From: Sinimarinibacterium flocculans
GTDB lineage: Bacteria; Pseudomonadota; Gammaproteobacteria; Nevskiales; Nevskiaceae
Assembly (NCBI RefSeq): GCF_003201205.1
Contig: NZ_QICN01000003.1
Coordinates: forward strand, 62,001 to 126,000
Length of the DNA: 64,000 nt
Reading direction: 5' to 3'
Shown here: positions 1-7,979 of the stretch, one piece after another
Position numbering within the stretch: position 1 is the first letter of the stretch
How the letters are laid out: each line of letters starts with the position of its first letter
Made by a program: the position numbers and the translations under genes
The notes under the pieces: generated by a model
Seen by the model: only the letters and a program-made list of their open reading frames with translations
What the model was told of the DNA's origin: nothing
Database searches by the model: none

Positions 1-457
1 TGCGCGCGTCGGGGCCGACGAGGATCAGCGCATCGGTGCACGCCGCAACGGTCGCCCCGAGCGCTGCCTCGCAGCGCCTCTCCAGCGCGCGATAGTCGCG
101 GGCGGCTTCGCGCAGCTCCTTGTTGTCCTCCAGCGCGGCCGACAGCAGCCGTGCTTTCGTCTCCAGATCACGCTCGAGCGCCTCGAGCGCCTCGTGCAGG
201 GACCGGTCCTCGAGCTGGGCGCGCGCACGGGTGCGGAAGGCCTCGAACGGGCGGACGATGCCCGCCCAGATTGCGAAAAATGCGGCGACGCACAGCAGCG
301 CCACCAGCAACCACGCGTTGTGCCAGGCGGCACGGGCGAGCGGGGCCAGATCGACTTCGGTCAGCCCGTCGTAGTGGCGGATACGGGCCTGCACGAGCAT
401 CGTCGTCGCCAGCGACGTCGCGCCCACGGCAACGGCAACGAAGGCCGCATAGCCCAT
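1..457 (-). CDS. Membrane sensor protein, N-terminal part (runs off the window)
   Basis: The reading frame is open from an ATG at 457 to the window edge. It encodes two membrane segments (about residues 3-22 and 43-66) bracketing a short periplasmic loop, then a charged, Glu/Arg/Leu-rich coiled coil of about 70 residues. The last residues read TDALILVGPD, which resembles the start of a PAS domain. This layout (two TM helices, signalling coiled coil, PAS) is that of sensor kinases or diguanylate cyclases, but the output domain lies outside the window. The frame stays open upstream to a TTG at 526, so the true start could be there; a G7 tract sits just before it. Confidence 0.6.
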   Translation of the reverse strand, partial: MGYAAFVAVAVGATSLATTMLVQARIRHYDGLTEVDLAPLARAAWHNAWLLVALLCVAAFFAIWAGIVRPFEAFRTRARAQLEDRSLHEALEALERDLETKARLLSAALEDNKELREAARDYRALERRCEAALGATVAACTDALILVGPDAR

Positions 458-621
458 GGCGACGTTGACACGCGTCGCGCCGAAACGCGACCGCTGTGAT
501 CGAAGCCACTCCTGAACGATCCTCAAGTCCCCCCCGATCGCCGTCGCTCATTGCGCGGGGGCGCACCGGACAGGCCAGAAAACCAGCCCGGGATGGTCTC
601 CGATTGGAGCCGCTTGGTGTA

Positions 622-639
622 TCCCCCAGTCAGGGGGGA
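622..639. promoter_or_regulatory. GC-rich palindrome, possible operator
   Basis: The element reads TCCCCC, a 6-base centre, then GGGGGA: a perfect 6-bp inverted repeat with two-fold symmetry. It lies in the gene-poor stretch between the sensor gene (starting near 457, leftward) and the short secreted ORF at 716-826. The spacing and symmetry fit a dimeric regulator site, but no regulator can be assigned. Otherwise the 458-943 stretch holds only the 36-codon ORF. Confidence 0.3.
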
Positions 640-715
640 GGATCAACTGCCCGGCGTACTGCGCTGCGGCCGCCTGCCGTGTCCGGACGCCGCGCCCGGG
701 TCACCGCACCGTCGC

Positions 716-826
716 TCAGCCGGCAGCCCGGACTGTGGCGTCGGCAAGCCCGGTCCACGCCTGCGCATCGACGCCGCAGAGCAGCAGCGAAAGGCAGATC
801 AGCAGCTTGCAGGTCGTCGCTTTCAT
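716..826 (-). CDS. Short secreted peptide or gene remnant (36 aa)
   Basis: A 36-codon ORF begins with a textbook signal peptide: Lys at residue 2, a Leu/Cys-rich hydrophobic core (residues 8-17) and a likely signal peptidase cut after Ala-Gln-Ala near residue 23. Only about 13 residues would remain, ending in a TGA. No Shine-Dalgarno sequence is evident. It lies upstream of and co-directional with the membrane sensor gene. It is either a tiny secreted peptide or the leftover 5' end of a periplasmic-protein gene truncated by a nonsense or frameshift change. The frames beyond the stop show no convincing continuation. Confidence 0.35.
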   Translation of the reverse strand: MKATTCKLLICLSLLLCGVDAQAWTGLADATVRAAG

Positions 827-943
827 CGTCGTGTCCGGGATCGGGGGAGCGCCACTCTAGACGCCGCCACCTGCCCGTTTGCTGACGCGGTTCTCGTTTC
901 CCTGCTTGCACGATGCCGCGCTGCGACACGCGTCACAGCCAGC

Positions 944-971
944 AAAAAAGGCCGCCCCTTCCGGGGCGGCC
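944..971 (-). terminator. Rho-independent terminator of the PT-rich lipoprotein gene
   Basis: On the minus strand a 9-bp GC stem (GGCCGCCCC / GGGGCGGCC, 4-nt loop) is followed directly by six T. It lies 21 bp past the stop codon of the lipoprotein gene at 993-2405, in the right orientation to end that transcript. Confidence 0.9.
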
Positions 972-992
972 CTTCGGCCAAGCTCAGCCGTC

Positions 993-2405
993 TCAGTTGC
1001 CGGTGACGGGGGTGCCGTTGATGCTGGCGGCGGTGGTGACGACTTCCTCGCCGTCGTCATACACCGAGCGCAGTGGAATGCCGGAGCCCACGGCCAGCCA
1101 GTTGGTGATCGACCCGGATGTACCTTCGCTGCTGTAGTTTTCCTGGAAGCGGCAGGCATTGAAGGTGCCCAGCGGCACGGTCACCGACTCCTGCCCCGAG
1201 TACGTGATCTGGCTGGTCTCGGAGAACGTGGAGGTGAACGGCTGCCCGTTGAACGTCGACGTCGTCGTGATCGTGTTCGTCTGCGAGTAGCTCTGCCCCG
1301 GATTGAGTCCGTAGCGGTTCTCGAACGGCGGCTCGAACGTGGTCTCGCCGGTGACCGTCGTACCGTCGACTGTCTCCTCGAAGGTGACGCCGAAGAACAG
1401 CAGCGTCGTGCCATCGACACGCACGTACTGGTTGAACGACTCGAACGTGAACACCTCTCCGTTCGACTCCTCGGACAGCTCGCCGGCCACCTCGATGGCA
1501 TTGTTGCCATTGAAGGTGGTCTGCCGCATCGGCATCAGTTCCTGGTTGATCGTGTAGACCTCCCCGTCAAAACTGCCCTGCTGCGTCAGATTCAGGCGGT
1601 TGCCGACGGCGAACAGGTCGGTATTCAGACAGTCGGTTGCGCTGCCGGTGGTCGGATTCGGTGTCGGTGTCGGCGTCGGTGCTGCCGTCGGCGTGGGCGT
1701 CGGCGCCGCGGTGGGCGTCGGTGTCGGGGCCGCCGTCGGCGTGGGTGTCGGCGCCACGGTCGGTGTGGCCGTGGGCGTCGGCGTCGGCGTCGGCGTCGGC
1801 GCGCTGCCGACCACGATGCAGACGGTCTCGACTCCCGAGGTCAGTTGCTCGACGTCGCGTGCAGAAAACTCGAAGCAGAAGCGCCCGGCCGGGAAGTTCG
1901 CCGGCAGGTCGACCTCGAAGGCGATCGTGAACAGGCCCTTGCCACGGCGCAGACCGGTCGGCTTGAACAGGGACTTGAATCGCAGATCCTTCATCGCCTT
2001 GGCGCCACCGCCGAAGGCCGCATCGAAGTAGGACGAGGCGCCCGGAACCTTCGCGAACAGGTTGGCGAGATCGGTCGTCGTCGTCACGGAGACCGGAATC
2101 GTGACCTTCTGTCCCGGCGTACCATTGATCTCATCGGCATCGGGTTCGACGACCGGCGCGGACTCCTCGCTGCCCTGCGGGTTGTCGGCGGCGCTCGGCG
2201 GGGTGCCCGTCGGCTGCGTCACGGTCGCCCCGGGCACGTTGATCTTGTCGGTCAGGTTGCCCATGACCTGATCCGGGGTCTGTCCGTTGTCTCCGCCACC
2301 ACCGCCGCCGCAGGCGGCGATCAGCAGCGCCGCGGCGAGCGCCGTCCACGCGGGTCGGTACAACCGGCGCCCGGTGGCGTCGTGCGTCTTGTTCGAATGT
2401 TCCAT
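993..2405 (-). CDS. Lipoprotein with Pro-Thr repeat linker
   Basis: A 470-residue secreted lipoprotein. The hydrophobic signal ends in the lipobox LIAAC followed by six Gly, so it should be lipidated on Cys. Residues about 60-220 form a Ser/Thr/Val-rich N-terminal domain. It is joined through a linker of alternating Thr-Pro units (coded at about 1654-1803) to a beta-rich C-terminal domain of about 200 residues full of Thr, Gly and Asn. The ATG at 2405 is preceded by a GAGGGG ribosome site; a longer frame upstream lacks one. It ends in a clear terminator, so it is probably monocistronic. The Pro-Thr hinge suggests a surface-exposed or periplasm-spanning two-domain protein; function unknown. 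Confidence 0.75.
   Translation of the reverse strand: MEHSNKTHDATGRRLYRPAWTALAAALLIAACGGGGGGDNGQTPDQVMGNLTDKINVPGATVTQPTGTPPSAADNPQGSEESAPVVEPDADEINGTPGQKVTIPVSVTTTTDLANLFAKVPGASSYFDAAFGGGAKAMKDLRFKSLFKPTGLRRGKGLFTIAFEVDLPANFPAGRFCFEFSARDVEQLTSGVETVCIVVGSAPTPTPTPTPTATPTVAPTPTPTAAPTPTPTAAPTPTPTAAPTPTPTPNPTTGSATDCLNTDLFAVGNRLNLTQQGSFDGEVYTINQELMPMRQTTFNGNNAIEVAGELSEESNGEVFTFESFNQYVRVDGTTLLFFGVTFEETVDGTTVTGETTFEPPFENRYGLNPGQSYSQTNTITTTSTFNGQPFTSTFSETSQITYSGQESVTVPLGTFNACRFQENYSSEGTSGSITNWLAVGSGIPLRSVYDDGEEVVTTAASINGTPVTGN
1654..1803 (-). repeat. Coding tandem repeat (Ala-Ala-Pro-Thr-Pro-Thr-Pro-Thr units)
   Basis: The linker of the 993-2405 lipoprotein is made of near-identical 24-bp units coding 8-residue APT-type repeats, about three full copies flanked by irregular Pro-Thr dipeptides. 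Such tracts change length easily by slippage and act as extended rigid spacers. It is protein-coding, not a CRISPR or intergenic repeat. Confidence 0.7.
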
Positions 2406-2530
2406 GGTGTTCTGCCCCTCGAAATTTGGCTGCGTGCAGGTGGCACAAGCATACCGATCCTGCAGCATGCCTCCAGTACCCGCGCGCCGCAAACGTGATT
2501 CAGGTCACCTGCGCCTCGGACCAGGAGCGC

Positions 2531-3571
2531 TCAGGATGTGCTCGCGAGCACACGTTCGACCGCGCCGGAGCGATAGAAGCCCTGCAGGCTGCGTCGCACG
2601 AGCGGTTCCAGCAGCTTCTTGCGCTTGAGCGCCTTGAGCACATGCGGGGCGTAGTGCATCGCCTCGCCGAGCATGATCTCGCGGGTGACGCCGATCTCGT
2701 CGAGCAGCGCAGCAAGCGTCGTGTCGCCGTACATGTCGAAGAACACGTCGATGCCGGCATCGATCAGCGTCGCGTAGATCTCGGTCGTGCGCAGCTCGCG
2801 CCAGAACTCGTAGCCGATGACGAACAGGTCCTCGATGTCGTCCTCGGCGAGGTCCTCGCGCAGGCTGCCGAAACGCTCGAACTTGAGCCGGTCCCAGATC
2901 TCGCGCGTCATCCTGCGCAGCGTATCCTCGTTGAGATGCTGCAGCACGAACTCGGCACTGGTACGCGAGGTCGCCTCGACGCTTCTGGCCACGTATTTGC
3001 GCAGGTTGTCGTCGAGCGTGGTCTCAAGGCCGGGCGAGGCCCTGTTCAGCACGCTGCGGCCGAGCTTCATCATCGAGCCGGCGCCGGGCATGCCACGCGT
3101 GATCTCGCTGCCCCGGGCGATGTAGCCCTTGATGCCGTGGTAGAGCAGGTCCGATGCGAACGCGATGTAGATCGGGCTGGTCGCCGCGGCGCGCACGAGC
3201 TTCTCGCGCAGCGACTCGAGTTCCAGCAGCTTGTCGACGAACTCTTCGTAACGCGCGTGCACGACGACATCCTTGAGCGCGGTGCGGTCATGGATCTTGT
3301 GCGCATACAGCGCCCGTGCAATGGCCGAGACCAGCTCGGGCAGTCCGGCGCCCAGCTCGATCTCGGCGGCGTAGGTGCGCGCGGTGTCCTTGATCATGCG
3401 CGCGGTCACCACGTCCTTGAGCTTGAGCCGTGCGGCGTCCGCCAGCAGGGCATCGAGGTGATCGCCGATCAGGTCGCGCAGGCCGTCGCCGGTCAGCTCC
3501 TCGACGAGGTAGGCGACATGGGCATCGAGCAGGGCCTCGGCAGCGCCGACAGCTGACTTCTTCTTGGGCAT
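2531..3571 (-). CDS. Conserved-looking helical protein of unknown function (346 aa)
   Basis: I do not recognise this family. The protein starts MPKKKSA, has no signal peptide, and is predicted to be almost wholly alpha-helical with many charged residues. A short Gly/Met-rich patch near residue 155-165 (GMPGAGSMMK) could be a hinge or membrane-contact segment, and the C-terminus is Arg/Lys-rich. The codon bias matches its neighbours and the frame is long and uninterrupted, so it is a real gene. It lies between a lipoprotein gene and a divergent methyltransferase and looks monocistronic. Confidence 0.7.
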   Translation of the reverse strand: MPKKKSAVGAAEALLDAHVAYLVEELTGDGLRDLIGDHLDALLADAARLKLKDVVTARMIKDTARTYAAEIELGAGLPELVSAIARALYAHKIHDRTALKDVVVHARYEEFVDKLLELESLREKLVRAAATSPIYIAFASDLLYHGIKGYIARGSEITRGMPGAGSMMKLGRSVLNRASPGLETTLDDNLRKYVARSVEATSRTSAEFVLQHLNEDTLRRMTREIWDRLKFERFGSLREDLAEDDIEDLFVIGYEFWRELRTTEIYATLIDAGIDVFFDMYGDTTLAALLDEIGVTREIMLGEAMHYAPHVLKALKRKKLLEPLVRRSLQGFYRSGAVERVLASTS

Positions 3572-3774
3572 GACGGAACCGGTAGCAAGTGGCGGGAGCC
3601 AACGTTAGCGACCGCACCGGCAGCGCGCATTGACGGCGCTTCTCGGGTGCATGGCGCTGCGGCAAGCGCCCGATCCTAAGGCACCGTGCACAAGGCCGCG
3701 TGTGCGTGCTGCCACAGGCCGTTTCCCGTCTCCCGGATCGATCCGACCGGATCCGCTGGCTGCCGCGTCGCACG

Positions 3775-3795
3775 CGGTCACCGGTGCAGTGACCG
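3775..3795. promoter_or_regulatory. Inverted repeat upstream of the methyltransferase gene
   Basis: A perfect 7-bp inverted repeat (CGGTCAC, 7-nt spacer, GTGACCG) lies about 100 bp upstream of the methyltransferase ATG at 3893 and 200 bp upstream of the divergent 346-aa protein gene. It is the only clear structure in the 321-bp intergenic space 3572-3892. The symmetry fits a dimeric repressor or activator site; no cognate regulator is adjacent. Confidence 0.35.
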
Positions 3796-3892
3796 GAATG
3801 ACCCTCTTGTGGCCGGCATGACGCCAGCCCCCTGGACGAGACGGCCCTACAGTCGCCGGCGTCAATTCCCTTGCCATACCAGGAGCCTGTGC

Positions 3893-4978
3893 ATGGATGA
3901 CCTTGCCCCCACCGCCACCCCTCCGGATCCGGCGCAAATCGAGGCTTTCGCCGGCCGGCTCGGCCAGGCGCTCAACGATGCCGCGCTGGTGCAGATGTGC
4001 TCGATCGGGCACCGCACCGGCCTGTTCGACACACTCGCGCGGCTGCCGCCGTCGACCAGTGTGCGGATCGCGACCGCGGCCGCGCTCGACGAACGTTACG
4101 TGCGCGAATGGCTGGCCGCACTGGTGACCGCGCGCGTCGTGAGCTACGACCCGCACGAGCAGACCTACGCGTTGCCGGCGGCGCATGCGGCCTGCCTGAC
4201 GCGCGCCGCGACGCCCAACAACATCGCCGTCACCTGCCAGATGATGCCGCTGATGGGCGCGATGGAAGACCGCATCATCGACCGCTTCCGGCACGGCGGC
4301 GGCACCTGCTATCACGAGTACCCGCGCTTCCACGAGGTCATGGCCGAGGACAGCGGCCAGACCATCGTCGCCGGGCTATTCGATGGCGTGCTGCCGCTGG
4401 TCGACGGCCTGCAGCCGCGGCTGCAGGCCGGCATCGACGTGCTGGATGCCGGCTGCGGCCGCGGTCACGCACTGATGGCCATGGCGGCGCGCTATCCGCG
4501 CTCGCGGTTTGCCGGCTGCGACCTGTGCGAGGACGCGATCGAATGGGCAACCGACGAGTCGCGCCGCCGCGGCCTGCAGAACCTGCGCTTCGAAGTCCGC
4601 GACCTGAGCGACTTCACCTCGCCGTCGGCATTCGACTTCATCACCACCTTCGACGCCGTACACGACCAGAAGGACCCCGCCGGTCTGCTCGCCGGCATCG
4701 CCCGCAGCCTGCGACCCGGCGGCGTCTACCTGATGCAGGATATTGCCGGGTCGAGTCATCTGGAGCGCAACCTCGACCATCCCTTCGGCACTTTCATCTA
4801 CACCGTTTCCTGCATGCACTGCATGCCGGTCTCGCTCGGTCAGGGCGGCGCCGGGCTGGGCACGATGTGGGGGGAGGAGCTGGCCGTGCGGATGCTGCAC
4901 GATGCCGGGTTCCCGTCGGTCGAGCGGCGTCTGCGCGCCGAGGACCCACTGAACGTGTACTTCGTGGCGCGCATCTAG
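3893..4978 (+). CDS. Class I SAM-dependent methyltransferase with N-terminal winged helix
   Basis: A 361-residue protein. Residues 15-110 form a helical/winged-helix dimerisation domain like that of small-molecule O- or C-methyltransferases. The Rossmann SAM-binding core follows, with motif I DAGCGRG (about residue 184) and an acidic loop further on. The domain order resembles the Rv2258c-type bacterial methyltransferases; the substrate cannot be told. The start is fixed by AGGAG eight bases before ATG 3893; the frame extends further upstream without a ribosome site. It is convergent with the RES toxin gene. Confidence 0.85.
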   Translation: MDDLAPTATPPDPAQIEAFAGRLGQALNDAALVQMCSIGHRTGLFDTLARLPPSTSVRIATAAALDERYVREWLAALVTARVVSYDPHEQTYALPAAHAACLTRAATPNNIAVTCQMMPLMGAMEDRIIDRFRHGGGTCYHEYPRFHEVMAEDSGQTIVAGLFDGVLPLVDGLQPRLQAGIDVLDAGCGRGHALMAMAARYPRSRFAGCDLCEDAIEWATDESRRRGLQNLRFEVRDLSDFTSPSAFDFITTFDAVHDQKDPAGLLAGIARSLRPGGVYLMQDIAGSSHLERNLDHPFGTFIYTVSCMHCMPVSLGQGGAGLGTMWGEELAVRMLHDAGFPSVERRLRAEDPLNVYFVARI

Positions 4979-5000
4979 CGGCGGCGCAGCGCCGCCCGTC

Positions 5001-5720
5001 TCAGGCGAACGCGAAGCTCAGCGCCGACTGCTCGGCGACCGCATCGCCGCCGAACCGCGTCCAGCTCGCGCCCGCGGCGGTCACCGTCAGCCACCAGTTC
5101 TGCTCGTCGAGCAACCCGCCGTCGAAGGCCCGACAGGCCAGCACGGCCGCGCAGGCTCCGTGCTGCGGATCGCGCACCGAGGCGTAACGGATCAGGTCGA
5201 TGCCGGCATCGCGCGCCCGTTCGGCGAGGGCGTGGCAGGCCTCGTAGTCATCGGGCGCCATCCAGCGCTCGCGCGCCTGAATCCACGGCGCAACGAGCAG
5301 ATCGAGCGCCGGCCCGCGGACCTGGGCGCGGAACACCGTGTGCGCGACGGGCGGCAGCCGTTCGAGTCCGTCGCTGTCGGCGACGAAACGCCAGCGCCAC
5401 CAGCCGAGTTCGGCCAGGCTGGTGGCGCGCTGCTCGGCGCCGTACCAGACCCCCGCATCGAAGGCGCGGCGAAAGCGCGACGCCACCGGCGACGGATAGC
5501 GGAAGGGCGTGTGCAGCAGATAGTGCAGGTGCCGGCACTCGGCGGGGAGCGGCGGTTTGCTCGCTTCGAGGATGTCCTCGAGCAGCGCCTGTTCCCCGGC
5601 ATCGTCGACCAGGGCCATGGTCGCCACCAGGTGCTGCGCCTCGACGGCGCGCCACAGCCGCAGCTTGAGCGGCCGCGTCTCAGTTGCGACCGCGCGCCGC
5701 GTCCAGATAGGCAAGGACAT
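5001..5720 (-). CDS. RES-domain toxin of an Xre/RES toxin-antitoxin pair
   Basis: A 239-residue RES-fold protein. Characterised members of this toxin family degrade NAD+. The three residues that name the family are visible: Arg in the SRFRR segment (82-85), Glu104 in SLAE after a WYGA motif (92-95), and Ser181 in RYASVR. The start is the ATG at 5720, preceded by GGAGGG at a good distance; this overlaps the antitoxin's last 41 bases and implies translational coupling. The gene follows the antitoxin as in known Xre-RES modules. It is longer than many RES toxins because of a C-terminal extension. It is convergent with the methyltransferase gene. Confidence 0.82.
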   Translation of the reverse strand: MSLPIWTRRAVATETRPLKLRLWRAVEAQHLVATMALVDDAGEQALLEDILEASKPPLPAECRHLHYLLHTPFRYPSPVASRFRRAFDAGVWYGAEQRATSLAELGWWRWRFVADSDGLERLPPVAHTVFRAQVRGPALDLLVAPWIQARERWMAPDDYEACHALAERARDAGIDLIRYASVRDPQHGACAAVLACRAFDGGLLDEQNWWLTVTAAGASWTRFGGDAVAEQSALSFAFA

Positions 5721-6060
5721 GCACGAGACCCTCCACGGTCTGCAGGCGCTCGGCCGGCACGCCGCCGATCGCACGATTGTGGCCATGGAGCCAGGCGCGC
5801 ATCGCCGTGACGTCGCCGCCGGTCACGGCGGCCAGCGCGCGATAGATGCGTACCAGCATCGCGGCCAGCTCCCAGTGCTTGCTGCCGGCCTCAAGTGCGC
5901 GGCTGCCGCTGGCAATACGCGAGAAGGTCGCCGGACTGGCGCCGATGATGCCGGCGAGCGCGCGCTGGCTCAGGCCGAGCTGCCGGCCTGTCCGCAGCAG
6001 CGCCTTGACGAGTACCGCGGCCGGTTCGGGCGCGGCTGGCGAGTGCGCGATCCGTGTCAT
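5680..6060 (-). CDS. Xre/MbcA/ParS-type antitoxin
   Basis: A 126-residue protein. Residues 18-55 form a helix-turn-helix (QLGLSQRALAGIIG, then a recognition helix PATFSRI). The C-terminal 60 residues form the MbcA/ParS/Xre toxin-binding domain (LVRIYRAL...AWLHGHN...GGVPAERLQT). In this family the C-terminal domain blocks the toxin's active site and the HTH represses the operon. The ATG at 6060 sits next to a perfect inverted repeat at 6064-6095, which argues for autoregulation. The RES toxin gene directly follows and overlaps it. Confidence 0.85.
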   Translation of the reverse strand: MTRIAHSPAAPEPAAVLVKALLRTGRQLGLSQRALAGIIGASPATFSRIASGSRALEAGSKHWELAAMLVRIYRALAAVTGGDVTAMRAWLHGHNRAIGGVPAERLQTVEGLVHVLAYLDAARGRN

Positions 6061-6063
6061 GAC

Positions 6064-6095
6064 AAATGAAACGATACGCCGTTTTTGTTTCATTT
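6064..6095. promoter_or_regulatory. Operator of the Xre/RES module
   Basis: A perfect 9-bp inverted repeat (AAATGAAAC at 6064-6072, GTTTCATTT at 6087-6095, 14-nt spacer) starts 3 bp upstream of the antitoxin ATG. A TATCGT -10-like hexamer lies in the spacer. The repeat would therefore cover the promoter and start region. Binding by the Xre HTH dimer is inferred from family behaviour. Confidence 0.7.
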
Positions 6096-6203
6096 GGAAC
6101 ATCTGACGAAAAGCCCGCCGTCCGGGATTTCGCTCAGGCCGGGGCCGTCGGCCGATGCTACCGTCCGGCCTGCCCTGCCCCGTCCGCCGCCTTGGAGTGC
6201 CTG

Positions 6204-7979
6204 ATGAAGTTGCGCCACGTCGTCCCGCTGCTGGCTCTGGCCCTGTCTGCGTGCGCCACTTCCGCGCCGCGCGATCCCGCGCCATCGCCCGATGTCGCGC
6301 CGCTGTTCGCACAGTTCTGGGACGAGTACCTCACGCTGTATCCGCTGCAGGCGACCTTCGTCGGCGATGCCCGCTTCAACGACCGCCTGCCCAACGGGCT
6401 GACCGACGCGTACCGGGCCCGCGAACGCGACTTCAACACGCGCTGGCTGGCGCGTATCCGCAGCGTCGATACCGCCGGCCTGTCGGCGCAGGACCGGCTC
6501 AGCGTCGACATCTTCGTCCGCGCACGAGAGGAGGAACTGCAGCGTCTGGAATACCCCGAACATCTGATCCCGCTGAACCAGTTCTACAGCTTTGCGAACA
6601 TCTTCGCGCAGCTCGGGTCGGGCACCTCGGCACAGCCGTTCGCGACCGTGGCCGACTACGACGCCTGGCTCGTGCGCATGGCACGGCTTCCCGGGCTGTT
6701 CGATCAGGCGATCGTGAACATGCGTGAGGGCGCCGGAAGGGATCTGGTGCAGCCGCGGGCGCTGATCGACAAGGTGCTGCCGCAGCTCGACGCGCTGATT
6801 CACGACGACCCGCAGCAGACCCTGTTCTGGCAGCCCGTCGCCAACATGCCCGACACGATCCCGCCGACCGATCGCGAGCGGCTGCAGGCCGCCTACGCCG
6901 AGGCGATCGACACGCAGGTGATGCCGGCATACCGGCGCCTGCGCGACTTCGTGCGCGACGAGCATCTGCCGCAGACGCGCGAAACGCACGGCATGCGCGA
7001 TCTGCCAGGCGGCGAGGACTGGTACGCCTACTACGTGCGTCGCTACACCACCACGGACCTGACGCCGGAGCAGATCCATCGCATCGGCCTCGACGAGGTC
7101 GCGCGCATCCACGGCGAGATGCGGCGCGTCATCGCCGAGCTGGGCTTCGACGACGACCTGCAGGCCTTCTTCACGTTCCTGACGACCGATCCGCAGTTCC
7201 AGTTCGACAGCGAGGAGGACCTGCTGGCGCGCTACAACGCGCTGCGCGAACGCGTCGAGGCCGGCGCCGCGAAGCTGTTCTCGATGACACCCAAAGCACC
7301 GTTCGAGATCCGTCCGGTCGAGGCGTTCCGCGCACGCTCGGCGGCCGGCGGCTCGTACATGCGGCCGAGCGAGGACGGCAGCCGCCCCGGCGTCTTCTAC
7401 GTCAACACCTACGATCTGCCGTCGCGCAAGACCTGGGACATGGAAGACCTGTTCCTGCACGAGGCGATTCCCGGCCATCACTTCCAGCTCGCGCTGCAGC
7501 AGGAGCTCGACGGCATTCCGGCGTTCCGTCGCTTCGGCAGCTTCACCGCCTACATCGAAGGCTGGGGCCTGTACGCCGAGTCGCTCGGCAAGGAGCTGGG
7601 CGTCTACACCGACCCCTACATGTACTTCGGCTACCTGCAGAACGAGCTGTGGCGCGCGATCCGCCTGGTCGTCGACACCGGCCTGCATGCCAAGGGCTGG
7701 ACGCGCGAGCAGGTGATCGACTACATGCTCGCCAACTCCGCCGAGAGCGAAACCCAGGCCATCGCCGAAGCCGAGCGCTACATGGCGATTCCCGGCCAGG
7801 CGACCGCGTACAAGATCGGCGAGCTGCGCATCAAGGCCTTGCGCGCGAAGGCCGAGGACGCGCTCGGCGACGACTTCGACATCCGCGCCTTCCACGCCGA
7901 GGTGCTGAAGGACGGAGCGGTGCCGCTCGACGTGCTCGAAGCCAAGATCGAACGCTGGATAGCCGCGCAGGCCCGCTAG
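6204..7979 (+). CDS. DUF885 family lipoprotein (putative zinc metallopeptidase)
   Basis: A 591-residue DUF885 protein. The N-terminus is a lipoprotein signal (LALSAC lipobox near residue 17). The mature protein is a large helical domain carrying the family signature HEAIPGHH at residues 419-426, an HExxx-HH zinc-site motif, with further conserved EGW and ESE segments downstream. The family is regarded as gluzincin-like peptidases, with few members characterised. The start is ATG 6204 with GGAG upstream; the longer open frame runs back through the toxin-antitoxin operator and is not used. Its stop TAG overlaps the stop of the convergent SRPBCC gene within the palindrome CTAG. Confidence 0.85.
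   Translation: MKLRHVVPLLALALSACATSAPRDPAPSPDVAPLFAQFWDEYLTLYPLQATFVGDARFNDRLPNGLTDAYRARERDFNTRWLARIRSVDTAGLSAQDRLSVDIFVRAREEELQRLEYPEHLIPLNQFYSFANIFAQLGSGTSAQPFATVADYDAWLVRMARLPGLFDQAIVNMREGAGRDLVQPRALIDKVLPQLDALIHDDPQQTLFWQPVANMPDTIPPTDRERLQAAYAEAIDTQVMPAYRRLRDFVRDEHLPQTRETHGMRDLPGGEDWYAYYVRRYTTTDLTPEQIHRIGLDEVARIHGEMRRVIAELGFDDDLQAFFTFLTTDPQFQFDSEEDLLARYNALRERVEAGAAKLFSMTPKAPFEIRPVEAFRARSAAGGSYMRPSEDGSRPGVFYVNTYDLPSRKTWDMEDLFLHEAIPGHHFQLALQQELDGIPAFRRFGSFTAYIEGWGLYAESLGKELGVYTDPYMYFGYLQNELWRAIRLVVDTGLHAKGWTREQVIDYMLANSAESETQAIAEAERYMAIPGQATAYKIGELRIKALRAKAEDALGDDFDIRAFHAEVLKDGAVPLDVLEAKIERWIAAQAR

Noticed and set aside
496-1006. Plus-strand open frames in the 0.5-1.0 kb gap
   Set aside because: Arg/Pro-rich translations, no ribosome sites, and the region includes a terminator for the minus strand gene.
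1654-1803. Regularly spaced repeats that could suggest a CRISPR array
   Set aside because: They are in frame and code Pro-Thr units of a lipoprotein linker; there are no unique spacers.
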